From: Pseudomonadota bacterium
Lineage (GTDB): Bacteria; Myxococcota_A; UBA796; GCA-2862545
Direction: 5' to 3'
Assembly (NCBI GenBank): GCA_947490265.1
Contig: CANLGQ010000008.1
Span: forward strand, 1 to 36,410
Length of the DNA stretch: 36,410 nucleotides
Below are positions 1 through 8,035 of this stretch, piece by piece. Below the pieces are notes generated by a model. That model saw only the letters and a list, made by a program, of their open reading frames with translations, had not been told where the DNA came from and did no database searches. The position numbers were made by a program, and so were the translations under genes. Every line of letters begins with the position of its first letter. Positions within the stretch are counted from its first letter, which is position 1.

Positions 1-381
1 GCTGCGTTCGGCGCGCCAGCCACACTTTCGGCCATCACGCCGGTGACTGCGGTGCTGGGAGATCCCGGGTCGCACCTCGATCACGTGGTTCGGGTCGAAG
101 GCCGGGTCAGCAATGTGTGCGCGAAGGCCGGGTGCTGGCTCGTTCTGGCCGACGACCAGGGGCACCAGGTTCGGGTGACCATGAAAGACCACGCGTTCGC
201 GGTGCCGAAGGACTGCAGCGGCCAGACCGCGGAGCTTGAAGGCCTGTTCAGCGAGAAGGCGACGGATCCCGAGCGGGTGGAGCACCTCAAGTCTGAGCAG
301 GCGGGGACAGCGGTGCCCGAAGAGGGCACCGAGAAGCACTTCGAGATCGAGGCAACGGGCGTTCGCCTGAAGCAGGGCTGA
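1..381 (+). CDS. DUF4920-domain protein, 5'-truncated by the window edge
   Basis: Frame is open to base 1 (AAFGAPATLSAITPVTAVLGDPGSHLDHVVRVEGRVSNVCAKAGCWLVL...). VxVEGxVxxVCxKxGCW matches the DUF4920 pattern. The listed GTG at 43 is probably internal. Confidence 0.75.
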   Translation, partial: AAFGAPATLSAITPVTAVLGDPGSHLDHVVRVEGRVSNVCAKAGCWLVLADDQGHQVRVTMKDHAFAVPKDCSGQTAELEGLFSEKATDPERVEHLKSEQAGTAVPEEGTEKHFEIEATGVRLKQG

Positions 382-391
382 TCGGCGCGCC

Positions 392-1111
392 GTGCCGCCC
401 GTCGCCACCGTCGCTCGGCGTGAGCTGCTGATCCTGTTCGGCCAGCCGGTGGCGTGGCTCGCCCTGGCCGGCTTCGTGTCGCTGATCGGCCTCCTCACGC
501 TCTGGAAGGACGACGTCCTCGCGGGGGGCGTCGCCTCGATGCGGGGGCCGTTCTGGTGGATTGCGTCGTGCCTGCTGCTGCTCGCCCCGGCGATCGCGAT
601 GCGGTCGATCGCCGAGGAGCGCCGGTCGGGGAGCCTTCATCTTCTCGCCACGCTCCCGCTCACCGCGGTCGAGATCGTGGTCGGAAAGTGGGCCGCCGCC
701 GTCGTCACGCTGGCGGTCGGGCTCGCCTGTACCGTCCCGCTCGCTGTCGCGCTGTTCGCGCTCGGCCCGGTGGATCCCGGGCCGGTGGTAGGCGGCTACG
801 TCGGCTTGCTCGGGCTGGCCAGCGCGCTCGCCGCGGTGGGCGTGGCCGCCAGTGCGGCGACGGAGAGCCAGGTTCTCGCCTTTCTGATGGCGTTGGGGGT
901 CAGCGCGGGGCCGGTGGTCGTAGGGGCGGCCCTTCCGCTCGTCGCCCCGGAGTGGGTCTCCACGGTGGCGGTCCTGACGTTTCAGTTCCATGTCGAGCAC
1001 CTTGCCCGAGGGGTGGTCGATCTTCGCAGCATGGCGTTCTTTCTGGCCGTTTCGCTGGTGGGGCTCCGGGTGGCGGTGCTCCAGATCGAACACCGGCGGC
1101 TCGCCCGATGA
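392..1111 (+). CDS. ABC-2 type transporter permease, GldF-like
   Basis: 239 aa, multiple TM helices; MRSIAEERRSGSLHLLATLPLTAVEIVVGKW is the typical ABC-2/GldF signature; GTG start. Confidence 0.85.
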   Translation: MPPVATVARRELLILFGQPVAWLALAGFVSLIGLLTLWKDDVLAGGVASMRGPFWWIASCLLLLAPAIAMRSIAEERRSGSLHLLATLPLTAVEIVVGKWAAAVVTLAVGLACTVPLAVALFALGPVDPGPVVGGYVGLLGLASALAAVGVAASAATESQVLAFLMALGVSAGPVVVGAALPLVAPEWVSTVAVLTFQFHVEHLARGVVDLRSMAFFLAVSLVGLRVAVLQIEHRRLAR

Positions 1112-2640
1112 CCCGCGCCGGTCGGCTGGCTCACGCCTGGGCGCAGACCGCGCTGTGGGCGGCGCTGGCCGGGGTCGGGGTCGATCTCGCGGGGGTGGAG
1201 AACGCCGCCCTCGACCTCACCGAAGACCAGCGGTTCACGCTCTCGGCGGTGGCCGTGGAGACGGCGCGATCGCTGGAAAATCCAGTGATTGCACGTGTGT
1301 TTTTTACGAACGCCCTGGCCGCTCCGTACCACGAGCATCGCGCTGCGGTGCTCGACCTGCTCGAGGGCCTGCGCCGGGAGAGCGGCGGCCGGATCGAGGT
1401 GCGGGTCAGCGATCCGACCGCGGAGGCCGAGGCGGCAGACGAGGCCAGGACGCTGGGGATCGACCCCATCACCCGTCGGGACGGGCGGGAGATCCGCCAG
1501 ATCTGGATGGGGGTCGCGTTCTTGTCCGGCGATCGGGTGGAGTCGGTGCCGGCGGTGACGTCGCTTCCGCTCGTCGAATACGACCTCGTCCGAGCGCTCC
1601 AACGGGTGGCTACCCCGGTAGATTCGAGGCCCACGATCGGGTGGCTCGTCGGGGACGGAGAGCCCGATCCGGGCACCTTCCCGGAGACGCACCCGCTCGC
1701 CCAGCTCGGTCGTTCGGTCGGCGCCCTCGGGCGGCTCGCCGTGTTCAACCCGGGAGAGGGCCCCTTTCCCGACCTCGATGCGCTGATCGTCGTGGCTCCC
1801 CAGACCCCGCTCCCGGCGATCCGCCAGCTTCACCTCGATCAGGCCCTGATGCGCGGGGTCCCGACGGCGCTCTTTCTCGCGGGATACCAGCCCGACTTTC
1901 GGGCTGGGCGCACCACGGAGATCCACCACGACCTGCAGCCCCTGCTCGCCCGGTATGGGGTCGCGATCGCGCCGCTCCTGGTGCTCGACCGCACCAACAA
2001 CGAAAAGCTCCCGATTCCCATGGGCGGCAGCTGGGTTCAGGTGAACCACCCGCTCGCGGTCGTCGCGCTGGAGATGAACCGGGCCGCCCGTCCGATGCGC
2101 GCGGTGCGGCGGGTGGTTGCGCCCTTTGTGACTCCGGTTTCGGTGGGCGACCTCCCGCCTGGCGTGCGCGCCGAGGTGTGGGTGAGCACCGCGCCGTCGG
2201 CCGTGGGCACTCCCACCAACCGACCCATCGAGCCCGAGCGGGCCGCGGCCATAGCGAGAGACGAGGTCCCCGGTCCGTTTCCTCTCGTCGTCGCCCTGGA
2301 GGGCACCTTCCCCTCGGCGTGGACCGGCCGGCCGCTTCCGGTCCCGCTGGAGGGAGACCCGGTCGATCCCGCGTCCTTCGTCCCGACGAGCCGGCCCACC
2401 CGCCTCGTGGTGTTCGGGTCTGGCGACCTTGTCGCCAACGAGGGGGCGCTGGTGGAGGCGACCGTGGACTGGCTGCTCGACGATCCCCGCCTGCAGGCCA
2501 CCCGGCGCCAGGCAGACGTCGACACCCGCCTCCCCGCTCCCACCCCTGGTCAGGCGTGGCGGTGGAAGCTTGGAATTGTCGGCTTTCCGGTGGCGGTGCT
2601 CCTCGCCGGTGCGGCCGTCGTGTCGCGGAGGCGTCGGTGA
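1108..2640 (+). CDS. GldG-like ABC-transporter auxiliary protein
   Basis: The ORF track extends this to 454, but the natural start is ATG 1108, overlapping the permease stop (ATGA). LTEDQRFTLSAVAVETARSLENPVIARVFFTN resembles GldG (LTxxkxysLSxxt). C-terminal TM plus RRRR. Confidence 0.8.
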   Translation: MTRAGRLAHAWAQTALWAALAGVGVDLAGVENAALDLTEDQRFTLSAVAVETARSLENPVIARVFFTNALAAPYHEHRAAVLDLLEGLRRESGGRIEVRVSDPTAEAEAADEARTLGIDPITRRDGREIRQIWMGVAFLSGDRVESVPAVTSLPLVEYDLVRALQRVATPVDSRPTIGWLVGDGEPDPGTFPETHPLAQLGRSVGALGRLAVFNPGEGPFPDLDALIVVAPQTPLPAIRQLHLDQALMRGVPTALFLAGYQPDFRAGRTTEIHHDLQPLLARYGVAIAPLLVLDRTNNEKLPIPMGGSWVQVNHPLAVVALEMNRAARPMRAVRRVVAPFVTPVSVGDLPPGVRAEVWVSTAPSAVGTPTNRPIEPERAAAIARDEVPGPFPLVVALEGTFPSAWTGRPLPVPLEGDPVDPASFVPTSRPTRLVVFGSGDLVANEGALVEATVDWLLDDPRLQATRRQADVDTRLPAPTPGQAWRWKLGIVGFPVAVLLAGAAVVSRRRR

Positions 2641-3899
2641 GCGCCGGGCGGACGACCGCCCTGCTCGGGATGGCCCTGGCCGCCGCCGTTGGGCTCGACG
2701 CCTGGCTCCGCTGGCCTCGTCCGGCACCGGTCGCCGACCGCCTCCCGGCGTTCGACCCCGCGCGGGTCGCCACGGTTCGGCTCGCCCGGGGGGATGACGC
2801 GTGGACCCTGACGCGATCGGGCGACGATTGGCACCTGCCGGGCTCCATCGACGCAGACGCCGAGCGGGTCGGGGTGCTCCTCGCCGGGCTGGCCCGGGGG
2901 GTTCCGCTCGACGCCCAGGTCGATCGCGGAAACTACGAGGACTATGGCCTGGCTGGGGCCGATCCGGTGCGGGTCGACCTCCTTGGGGCAGGGGAGCAGT
3001 CGATCGCGTCGCTGATCGTCGGCTTCGACGCGGGTGGCGGAGCGACCTGGGTGCGACGCCCGGCCGACGACGCGGTGTTTCGGGCCCAGATCGGCGGGCG
3101 TGGCCGCTACGATCGCCCGGTCGCCGCGTGGCGGGACCGGCTCGTGGTCGCAGTCGACGACCTTCAAGGCCTCCGCTTCGAGCGGGGCGACGGTTCGTTC
3201 GCGCTGCGGGTGGGAGAGCCATGGACCGTCGAAGGCGATCCGGGTTTCGAGGTCGATCCGGTGTTGATCCAGCAGGTCTCGCGCGTGCTCGGCCACCTGG
3301 TGGCCCTCGACGTGGCGACCGAGGGTGGGTTCGGCACCGCCGGGGATCCGATCGCCCGGGTGAGCCTCACCTCCCCGTCCGGAACCACCGCGCTGAGGGT
3401 CTGGCCCGGCGCGGTTGCGCTCGACGGGGCCGAGGTGGCGTTCCGGATAACGCCCGCTTTGAGCGCCCTGCTCGGGGGACCGCTCGAGACCTGGCGCGAC
3501 CGCACGGTCTGGCGCCTGGATCCGGCGACCGTCACCGAGCTCCGGCTCGACGAGGTCGAGCGCGTGATCCTCGCGCGTCAGCCGGGGGGATGGGTCGTGA
3601 CCGAGCCGGCCGGGGTCGCCGCCGACCCGGGGCGGAGCGCGACGGTGGTGGCGTTTCTGGCCAACCCGCGGGTCGACGGGTGGCTCGCGGTGACCTCTGC
3701 GGAGGCCGGTTTTCTCGAGGGCTCCCGAGTCGTCGTCGCCACCGGCGCGCAGCGGCGAACGATCGAGATCGGCGCCCCGGTCCCCGGTCGACCGGTGGGT
3801 CGGGAGGCGCGCTACGTGCGGGACCCGCGCCGCCCCGAGCGGATCGGAACCTGGAGTGCCGCTACCTGGGCTCAGGTTCGGGCTGGCTTTGGACGCTGA
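2637..3899 (+). CDS. DUF4340-domain protein
   Basis: GTG at 2637 overlaps the upstream stop (GTGA). N-terminal TM, then FDPARVATVRLARGDDAWTLTRSGDDWHLPG, typical of DUF4340. The listed 990 start is spurious extension. Confidence 0.75.
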   Translation: MSAGRTTALLGMALAAAVGLDAWLRWPRPAPVADRLPAFDPARVATVRLARGDDAWTLTRSGDDWHLPGSIDADAERVGVLLAGLARGVPLDAQVDRGNYEDYGLAGADPVRVDLLGAGEQSIASLIVGFDAGGGATWVRRPADDAVFRAQIGGRGRYDRPVAAWRDRLVVAVDDLQGLRFERGDGSFALRVGEPWTVEGDPGFEVDPVLIQQVSRVLGHLVALDVATEGGFGTAGDPIARVSLTSPSGTTALRVWPGAVALDGAEVAFRITPALSALLGGPLETWRDRTVWRLDPATVTELRLDEVERVILARQPGGWVVTEPAGVAADPGRSATVVAFLANPRVDGWLAVTSAEAGFLEGSRVVVATGAQRRTIEIGAPVPGRPVGREARYVRDPRRPERIGTWSAATWAQVRAGFGR

Positions 3900-3992
3900 C
3901 CGGAGAGTACGGTCTGCTTACACAGCAAGGTCCCGGGTCGTCGAACCCGACGCTTCGGCGATTCGATCCACGTGGTTTCGGCCGCATGGGAC

Positions 3993-4022
3993 TTGAGGGT
4001 GGCGCCCGATCCGTGGTACACT
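3993..4022 (+). promoter_or_regulatory. Putative sigma70-type promoter upstream of the tadG-like gene
   Basis: TTGAGG - 18 nt - TACACT, about 25 nt before ATG 4047. Confidence 0.4.
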
Positions 4023-4046
4023 GCTCCTGAGAAATAGGGGTGTTCG

Positions 4047-5228
4047 ATGTCAATGGCGATGAACGTGGGCGTCGGGCTCGGGGTAATCGTCGGCTTTGGC
4101 GCTTTGGCGCTTGATCTTGGCTATACCAACTTCGCTCTCACCCAGACTCAGGCGGCGGCGGATGCGGCAGCCATCGCCGGGGCCATCTCGCTGCAGCTCG
4201 ACGACAACGACGATGCCGCCATGGTCTCGGAAGCCCAGGCTTGGGGGCAGGATAACAACGCTGGAACGAGCGCAATCGTTGTGGACGCGGCCGATGTGCG
4301 CCGGGGGGATCTGGCCACCGGAGGCAACTGCATCGATTTCGTGGACAATGCGGGCGGGTTCGACGTCTACGCCCGGGCCTACACCAACGATACTCCGGCC
4401 TTTCTGTCGCGGATCTGGGGCAACGGCGACTCGAACACCGAAGCGTGCGCGGTCGCGCGGGTGCTCCCGCCGAGCGTGTGCACCATGATCGGTACTGGGG
4501 ACGCCGGCGTGAACGGGAATTCGAACCTCCTGATCGGCTACGACTCGGAGATCGACCCCGATCCCGAGAACAGCCCGAACCCCGATGCGGCGGTGTGCTC
4601 GAACTCCGACATCACCCTGCACGGCGGGCCGACGATCGAGGGCTCGGTGCGGCCGGGCATCGGTGCGGAGATCGTTGGCGACACCGACAACGTGAGCGGT
4701 ACCACCGAGCCGCTCGGCGAACGGCTCGATTACCCCGACCCCGACTTCGCCGCGATTGCAGCCGAATTTTCTGGTGTCAAGAAGGCGTGGTCGCCGGACC
4801 GTCCCTACAACATCGGCAAGAAGCAGTCGCTGGTGCTGAGCACCGGCGCCTACGAGCTCACCGGAGACCTGTCGATTACGGGTATGGGGACCATCACGCT
4901 CGCCGGCGACGGACCGGTGGTGCTTCTCACCAATGGATTCAACGTGACGCTCACCGGGGGCGGCGTTGTCTTGCCTGAAGATGCCGACACCCACGACTTC
5001 TCCATCTACGCCAAGGGCGACTCCGAGATCAAGATTGGGGGTACGTCTTCGTTCTACGGGTACATCTACGCCCCGAAAGGGCCGGTCACCCTGCTCGGGA
5101 CCGCGGCCTTCTACGGTGCGGTGGTGTCCGATGGTCTGGATATCAAAGGGGGAGGAATCAACCCGATCTATATGGACGTCTCGCTGATGGACGACGAGGA
5201 GCCGGGCGGCATCCGATTGATCCGCTAG
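4047..5228 (+). CDS. TadG-like pilus-associated protein with C-terminal solenoid-like (DUF7305-type) region
   Basis: MNVGVGLGVIVGFGALALDLGYTNFALTQTQAAADAAAIAGA is the TadG N-terminal signature. The C-terminal part is repetitive beta (GAYELTGDLSITGMGTITLAGDGPVVLLTNG...). In-frame stop TAG at 4035 fixes the start. Confidence 0.75.
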   Translation: MSMAMNVGVGLGVIVGFGALALDLGYTNFALTQTQAAADAAAIAGAISLQLDDNDDAAMVSEAQAWGQDNNAGTSAIVVDAADVRRGDLATGGNCIDFVDNAGGFDVYARAYTNDTPAFLSRIWGNGDSNTEACAVARVLPPSVCTMIGTGDAGVNGNSNLLIGYDSEIDPDPENSPNPDAAVCSNSDITLHGGPTIEGSVRPGIGAEIVGDTDNVSGTTEPLGERLDYPDPDFAAIAAEFSGVKKAWSPDRPYNIGKKQSLVLSTGAYELTGDLSITGMGTITLAGDGPVVLLTNGFNVTLTGGGVVLPEDADTHDFSIYAKGDSEIKIGGTSSFYGYIYAPKGPVTLLGTAAFYGAVVSDGLDIKGGGINPIYMDVSLMDDEEPGGIRLIR

Positions 5229-5235
5229 CGCCCCC

Positions 5236-5263
5236 TTGAGCGCCGCGGTTGCGGCGCTATAGT
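5236..5263 (+). promoter_or_regulatory. Putative sigma70-type promoter whose spacer is a perfect inverted repeat
   Basis: TTGAGC - 16 nt - TATAGT. AGCGCCGC-GGTT-GCGGCGCT (5239..5258) is a perfect 8-bp inverted repeat lying between and overlapping the elements. Confidence 0.45.
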
Positions 5264-5305
5264 GTCGAGAGCGAACGCTTCTTGGAAGCCTCAGGAGCAT
5301 GAGTC

Positions 5306-5713
5306 ATGGGACGCAGACATCGCCGTGGAAGCAACGCCATCGAGTTCGCGCTCACCCTGCCGATTTTCGTGATCCTGTTTTCCGGAATGATCGACTTTAG
5401 TTGGTACTTTTTCAGCGGGTGGCGAGTAAGCGCGGCGGTTCGCGAGGGGCTCCGGGTGGGCTCGCTTACCCCGCTCGCCAACGCCCCGGAGGAGCAGGCG
5501 AACAAGGCGCTCTCCAACGCCGCGGGGGCCTACCAGATCACCTGGGCGAGCGGCTTTCCGGTCACTGCGGTTTTTGGTTCGGCCCCCGACTGCGGGATTC
5601 GGGTGGAGGCACAAGCCGACGTGAAGCCCTTGATCGGGCTCGTCCGCGTGGTGCCGACCGTCGTGGCTTACGAGGCGGTGATGCGACTCGAAGATCAGAC
5701 CTGTAAGTTGTGA
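5306..5713 (+). CDS. TadE-like pseudopilin, copy 1
   Basis: RRGSNAIEFALTLPIFVILFSGMIDFSWYFF: G-x4-E-F pseudopilin motif plus TM helix. Confidence 0.85.
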   Translation: MGRRHRRGSNAIEFALTLPIFVILFSGMIDFSWYFFSGWRVSAAVREGLRVGSLTPLANAPEEQANKALSNAAGAYQITWASGFPVTAVFGSAPDCGIRVEAQADVKPLIGLVRVVPTVVAYEAVMRLEDQTCKL

Positions 5714-5725
5714 AAGGGGGAGAAG

Positions 5726-6157
5726 ATGAGGGTCTATCCTCGGATGCGGCGTGGGACCTTTCGCCGGGGCGCTGAGGCGATTGAGTTCGCGCTCACGCTG
5801 CCGTGGCTCCTGCTCCTGATGAGCGCGATCATGGACTTCAGTTGGTTCTTTTTCACCACCTGGTGTCTGAGCGCATCGCTTCGCGAGGGAGCGCGCATCG
5901 GGAGCGTGACCACCGCAAACCGGGATCCGGCATCGATCGCGACGCGGGAGGCGACTGCCCGCGGCGCCGATTTTGGCCTGGTGTGGAGCTCGGCCCCGAC
6001 GGCGGTGGTGGTGGGCGACGCGCCCCAGCGTCGTCTGGAGCTCTCGGCGCAGGTCGACGTGGCGAAGCTGATCGGGCTGGTGCCGCTGCCGCCGATCGCC
6101 TCGGAGACCGTGGTGATCCGCCTCGAGGATCAGGAGACGGCGCTCAGCGCGAACTGA
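5726..6157 (+). CDS. TadE-like pseudopilin, copy 2
   Basis: RRGAEAIEFALTLPWLLLLMSAIMDFSWFFFTTWCLSASLREGARIGS; clearly paralogous to 5306..5713. Confidence 0.85.
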   Translation: MRVYPRMRRGTFRRGAEAIEFALTLPWLLLLMSAIMDFSWFFFTTWCLSASLREGARIGSVTTANRDPASIATREATARGADFGLVWSSAPTAVVVGDAPQRRLELSAQVDVAKLIGLVPLPPIASETVVIRLEDQETALSAN

Positions 6158-6602
6158 GGGCGACGATCCGGTCGTAGTGGGCTGCGGCGACGGCATGCAC
6201 CGAGAGCCGAGTTCCCTTGCGGGCCACCTCGAGCCCGAGGAGTTCGGGGTCGGACTTGAGCTGCTCCAAGGACACGGGTCGCGCGAAGCGGGCCTCAAAC
6301 GCAAGTTCAACGCTCGACCAGCGCGGGTCCGCCAGCTTTGCGGTCGGGTCGAAAGTCGGGCTGGCCGGATCGAACTGGGTGGGATCGGGAAACGCGGCCC
6401 GGAGGACCCGGGCGAGGCCGACCACGCCGGGAGGATCGGCGTTGCTGTGGTAGAAAAGGACGGGATCGCCTACCGTCATGGCCCGCAGGGCGTTCCGCGC
6501 CTGGAAGTTGCGCACCCCCTCCCAGCCGGTGGTGCCATCGCGCGCGAGATCCGCGATCCCGTAGACCGCCGGCTCGGACTTCACCAGCCACCAGCTCCCC
6601 AT
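6144..6602 (-). CDS. EVE-domain protein
   Basis: MGSWWLVKSEPAVYGIADLARDGTTGWEGVRNFQARNALRAMTVGDPVLFYHSN is the EVE/THYN1 signature. ATG at 6602 overlaps the AKR stop. Confidence 0.93.
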   Translation of the reverse strand: MGSWWLVKSEPAVYGIADLARDGTTGWEGVRNFQARNALRAMTVGDPVLFYHSNADPPGVVGLARVLRAAFPDPTQFDPASPTFDPTAKLADPRWSSVELAFEARFARPVSLEQLKSDPELLGLEVARKGTRLSVHAVAAAHYDRIVALSSR

Positions 6603-7594
6603 CAGCGCCTCCCGGTGACCGGGTAGTATGCCGGATCGGGGACGTCCCGCCCGGTGAAGGTGCCCGGTGGCACCAACACATCGACCGCGGACTCGAACGA
6701 GGGGTCCCACGTGAGGCGGGTCGCGGCGAGGGACTCCTCCCAGTGGGCCATCGTGCGCGGGCCGGCGATCATCGCGGTCACCTGGGGGTTGGCGAGGACC
6801 CAGGCCTGGGCGAGGCGGGCGAGGGGTACCGCGCCGGACAGCTTGTCGGCGACGGCGATCGACGCCTCGCGCCATTCGGCGGCGAGAAACCGCGGGTTGT
6901 TGCGACCGAGCCGGGAGTCTCCGGGAGGCGGTTCACCCCAGCGGTACTTGCCGGTGAGCACCCCGCGGGCCAGCGGCGAGTAGGTGACGACGCCCAGGCC
7001 GGTTGCCGTCGCCATCGGGATGATCTCGATCTCGGCCTGCCGGTTCGTCAGGTTGTAAACCGGCTGAGTGGCTGACAGCGGCTGCCATCCGTGCCGCTCG
7101 GCCGTCGCGATCAGGCGAGCCGCCTCCCACGCCCGGTGGTTGGAACAGCCTACGTAGCGGATCTTGCCGGCGCGCCGGAGATCCTCGATCGCCCGCAGGG
7201 TCTCCTCGAGGGGCGTGCCGGGGTCGGGCAGGTGGAGGTAGTAGAGGTCGATCCAGTCGGTCTGCAGCCGCCGGAGCGAGGCTTCGCACGCGGAGATCAG
7301 GTGGCGAGCGGACAGGCCGCGGTCGTTGGCCCCGGCGCCCATCGGAGCGAAGGCCTTGGTGGCCAACACCACCTCCGATCGCCGGGGTCCCAGGATCCGC
7401 CCGATGAATTCCTCGGACCGACCCTTGCTGTACATGTCCGCGGTGTCCCAGAAGAACACCCCGGCGTCCAGCGCCGCGGCCCCGATCCGCGCCGCCAGGG
7501 CCTCGTCGGTCTCGGCGCCGAAGGTCATCGTGCCCAGGCACAGGCGCGAGACCTTCAGCCCGCTGCGACCGAGGGGCACAACCTGAACGCTCAT
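6602..7594 (-). CDS. Aldo/keto reductase
   Basis: GRSGLKVSRLCLGTMTFG, DTADMYSKGRSEEFIG, ATKAF, DLYYLHLPD; D/Y/K/H catalytic set visible. Start ATG 7594; the listed ORF is over-extended. Confidence 0.93.
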   Translation of the reverse strand: MSVQVVPLGRSGLKVSRLCLGTMTFGAETDEALAARIGAAALDAGVFFWDTADMYSKGRSEEFIGRILGPRRSEVVLATKAFAPMGAGANDRGLSARHLISACEASLRRLQTDWIDLYYLHLPDPGTPLEETLRAIEDLRRAGKIRYVGCSNHRAWEAARLIATAERHGWQPLSATQPVYNLTNRQAEIEIIPMATATGLGVVTYSPLARGVLTGKYRWGEPPPGDSRLGRNNPRFLAAEWREASIAVADKLSGAVPLARLAQAWVLANPQVTAMIAGPRTMAHWEESLAATRLTWDPSFESAVDVLVPPGTFTGRDVPDPAYYPVTGRR

Positions 7595-7974
7595 TCCTGG
7601 TGGAGGCGTTGCAAGAGGTACCCGAGGTCCTGCTCGGTGATCGCCAGCATCCGCGCGGCGTCGGCAATGACCGCGGTCTCTCGTGGGTCGAGCGTGAAGT
7701 CTGCGGACTCCACCGCAAAGAGCAGGCTGAGGAGCTCGAGCTTCTCGCCGTGTGGGAGTGCAGTCGGGAGCACGCGCCTGGCCTCTTCGAAAGCCTGGCG
7801 AAACCCCTCGGTGAAGCCCCCAGCGGCATCCACAAACCCCGCTTGGCGCATGGCGAGCGGGGAGAAGAGCTCGCCGAACACCGACAGCTCCGCCACGTCC
7901 TCGACGCCGTCGGCGTCGACCAGGCGTTGCGCGGTCGCGGCGGCGAAAGCGAGCTTGAGCGAATCCAGGTCCAT
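7591..7974 (-). CDS. TerB-family (tellurite resistance TerB-like) protein
   Basis: VDADGVEDVAELSVFGELF ... FAVESADFTLDPRETAVIADAARMLAITEQDLGYLL; all-helical TerB pattern. ATG 7974; stop overlaps AKR start (ATGA). Confidence 0.7.
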   Translation of the reverse strand: MDLDSLKLAFAAATAQRLVDADGVEDVAELSVFGELFSPLAMRQAGFVDAAGGFTEGFRQAFEEARRVLPTALPHGEKLELLSLLFAVESADFTLDPRETAVIADAARMLAITEQDLGYLLQRLHQE

Positions 7975-8035
7975 GGATCCTCCGAGAACCCCATATCTCC
8001 GATCGGCGCGCGTTACCCTTCCGCGGGGAGGGTCC

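Noticed and set aside
982-3222. 746-aa minus-strand ORF antisense to the gldG-like and DUF4340 genes
   Set aside because: Arg/Pro/Gly-rich shadow sequence; overlapping 4-bp coupled genes on the plus strand are convincing.
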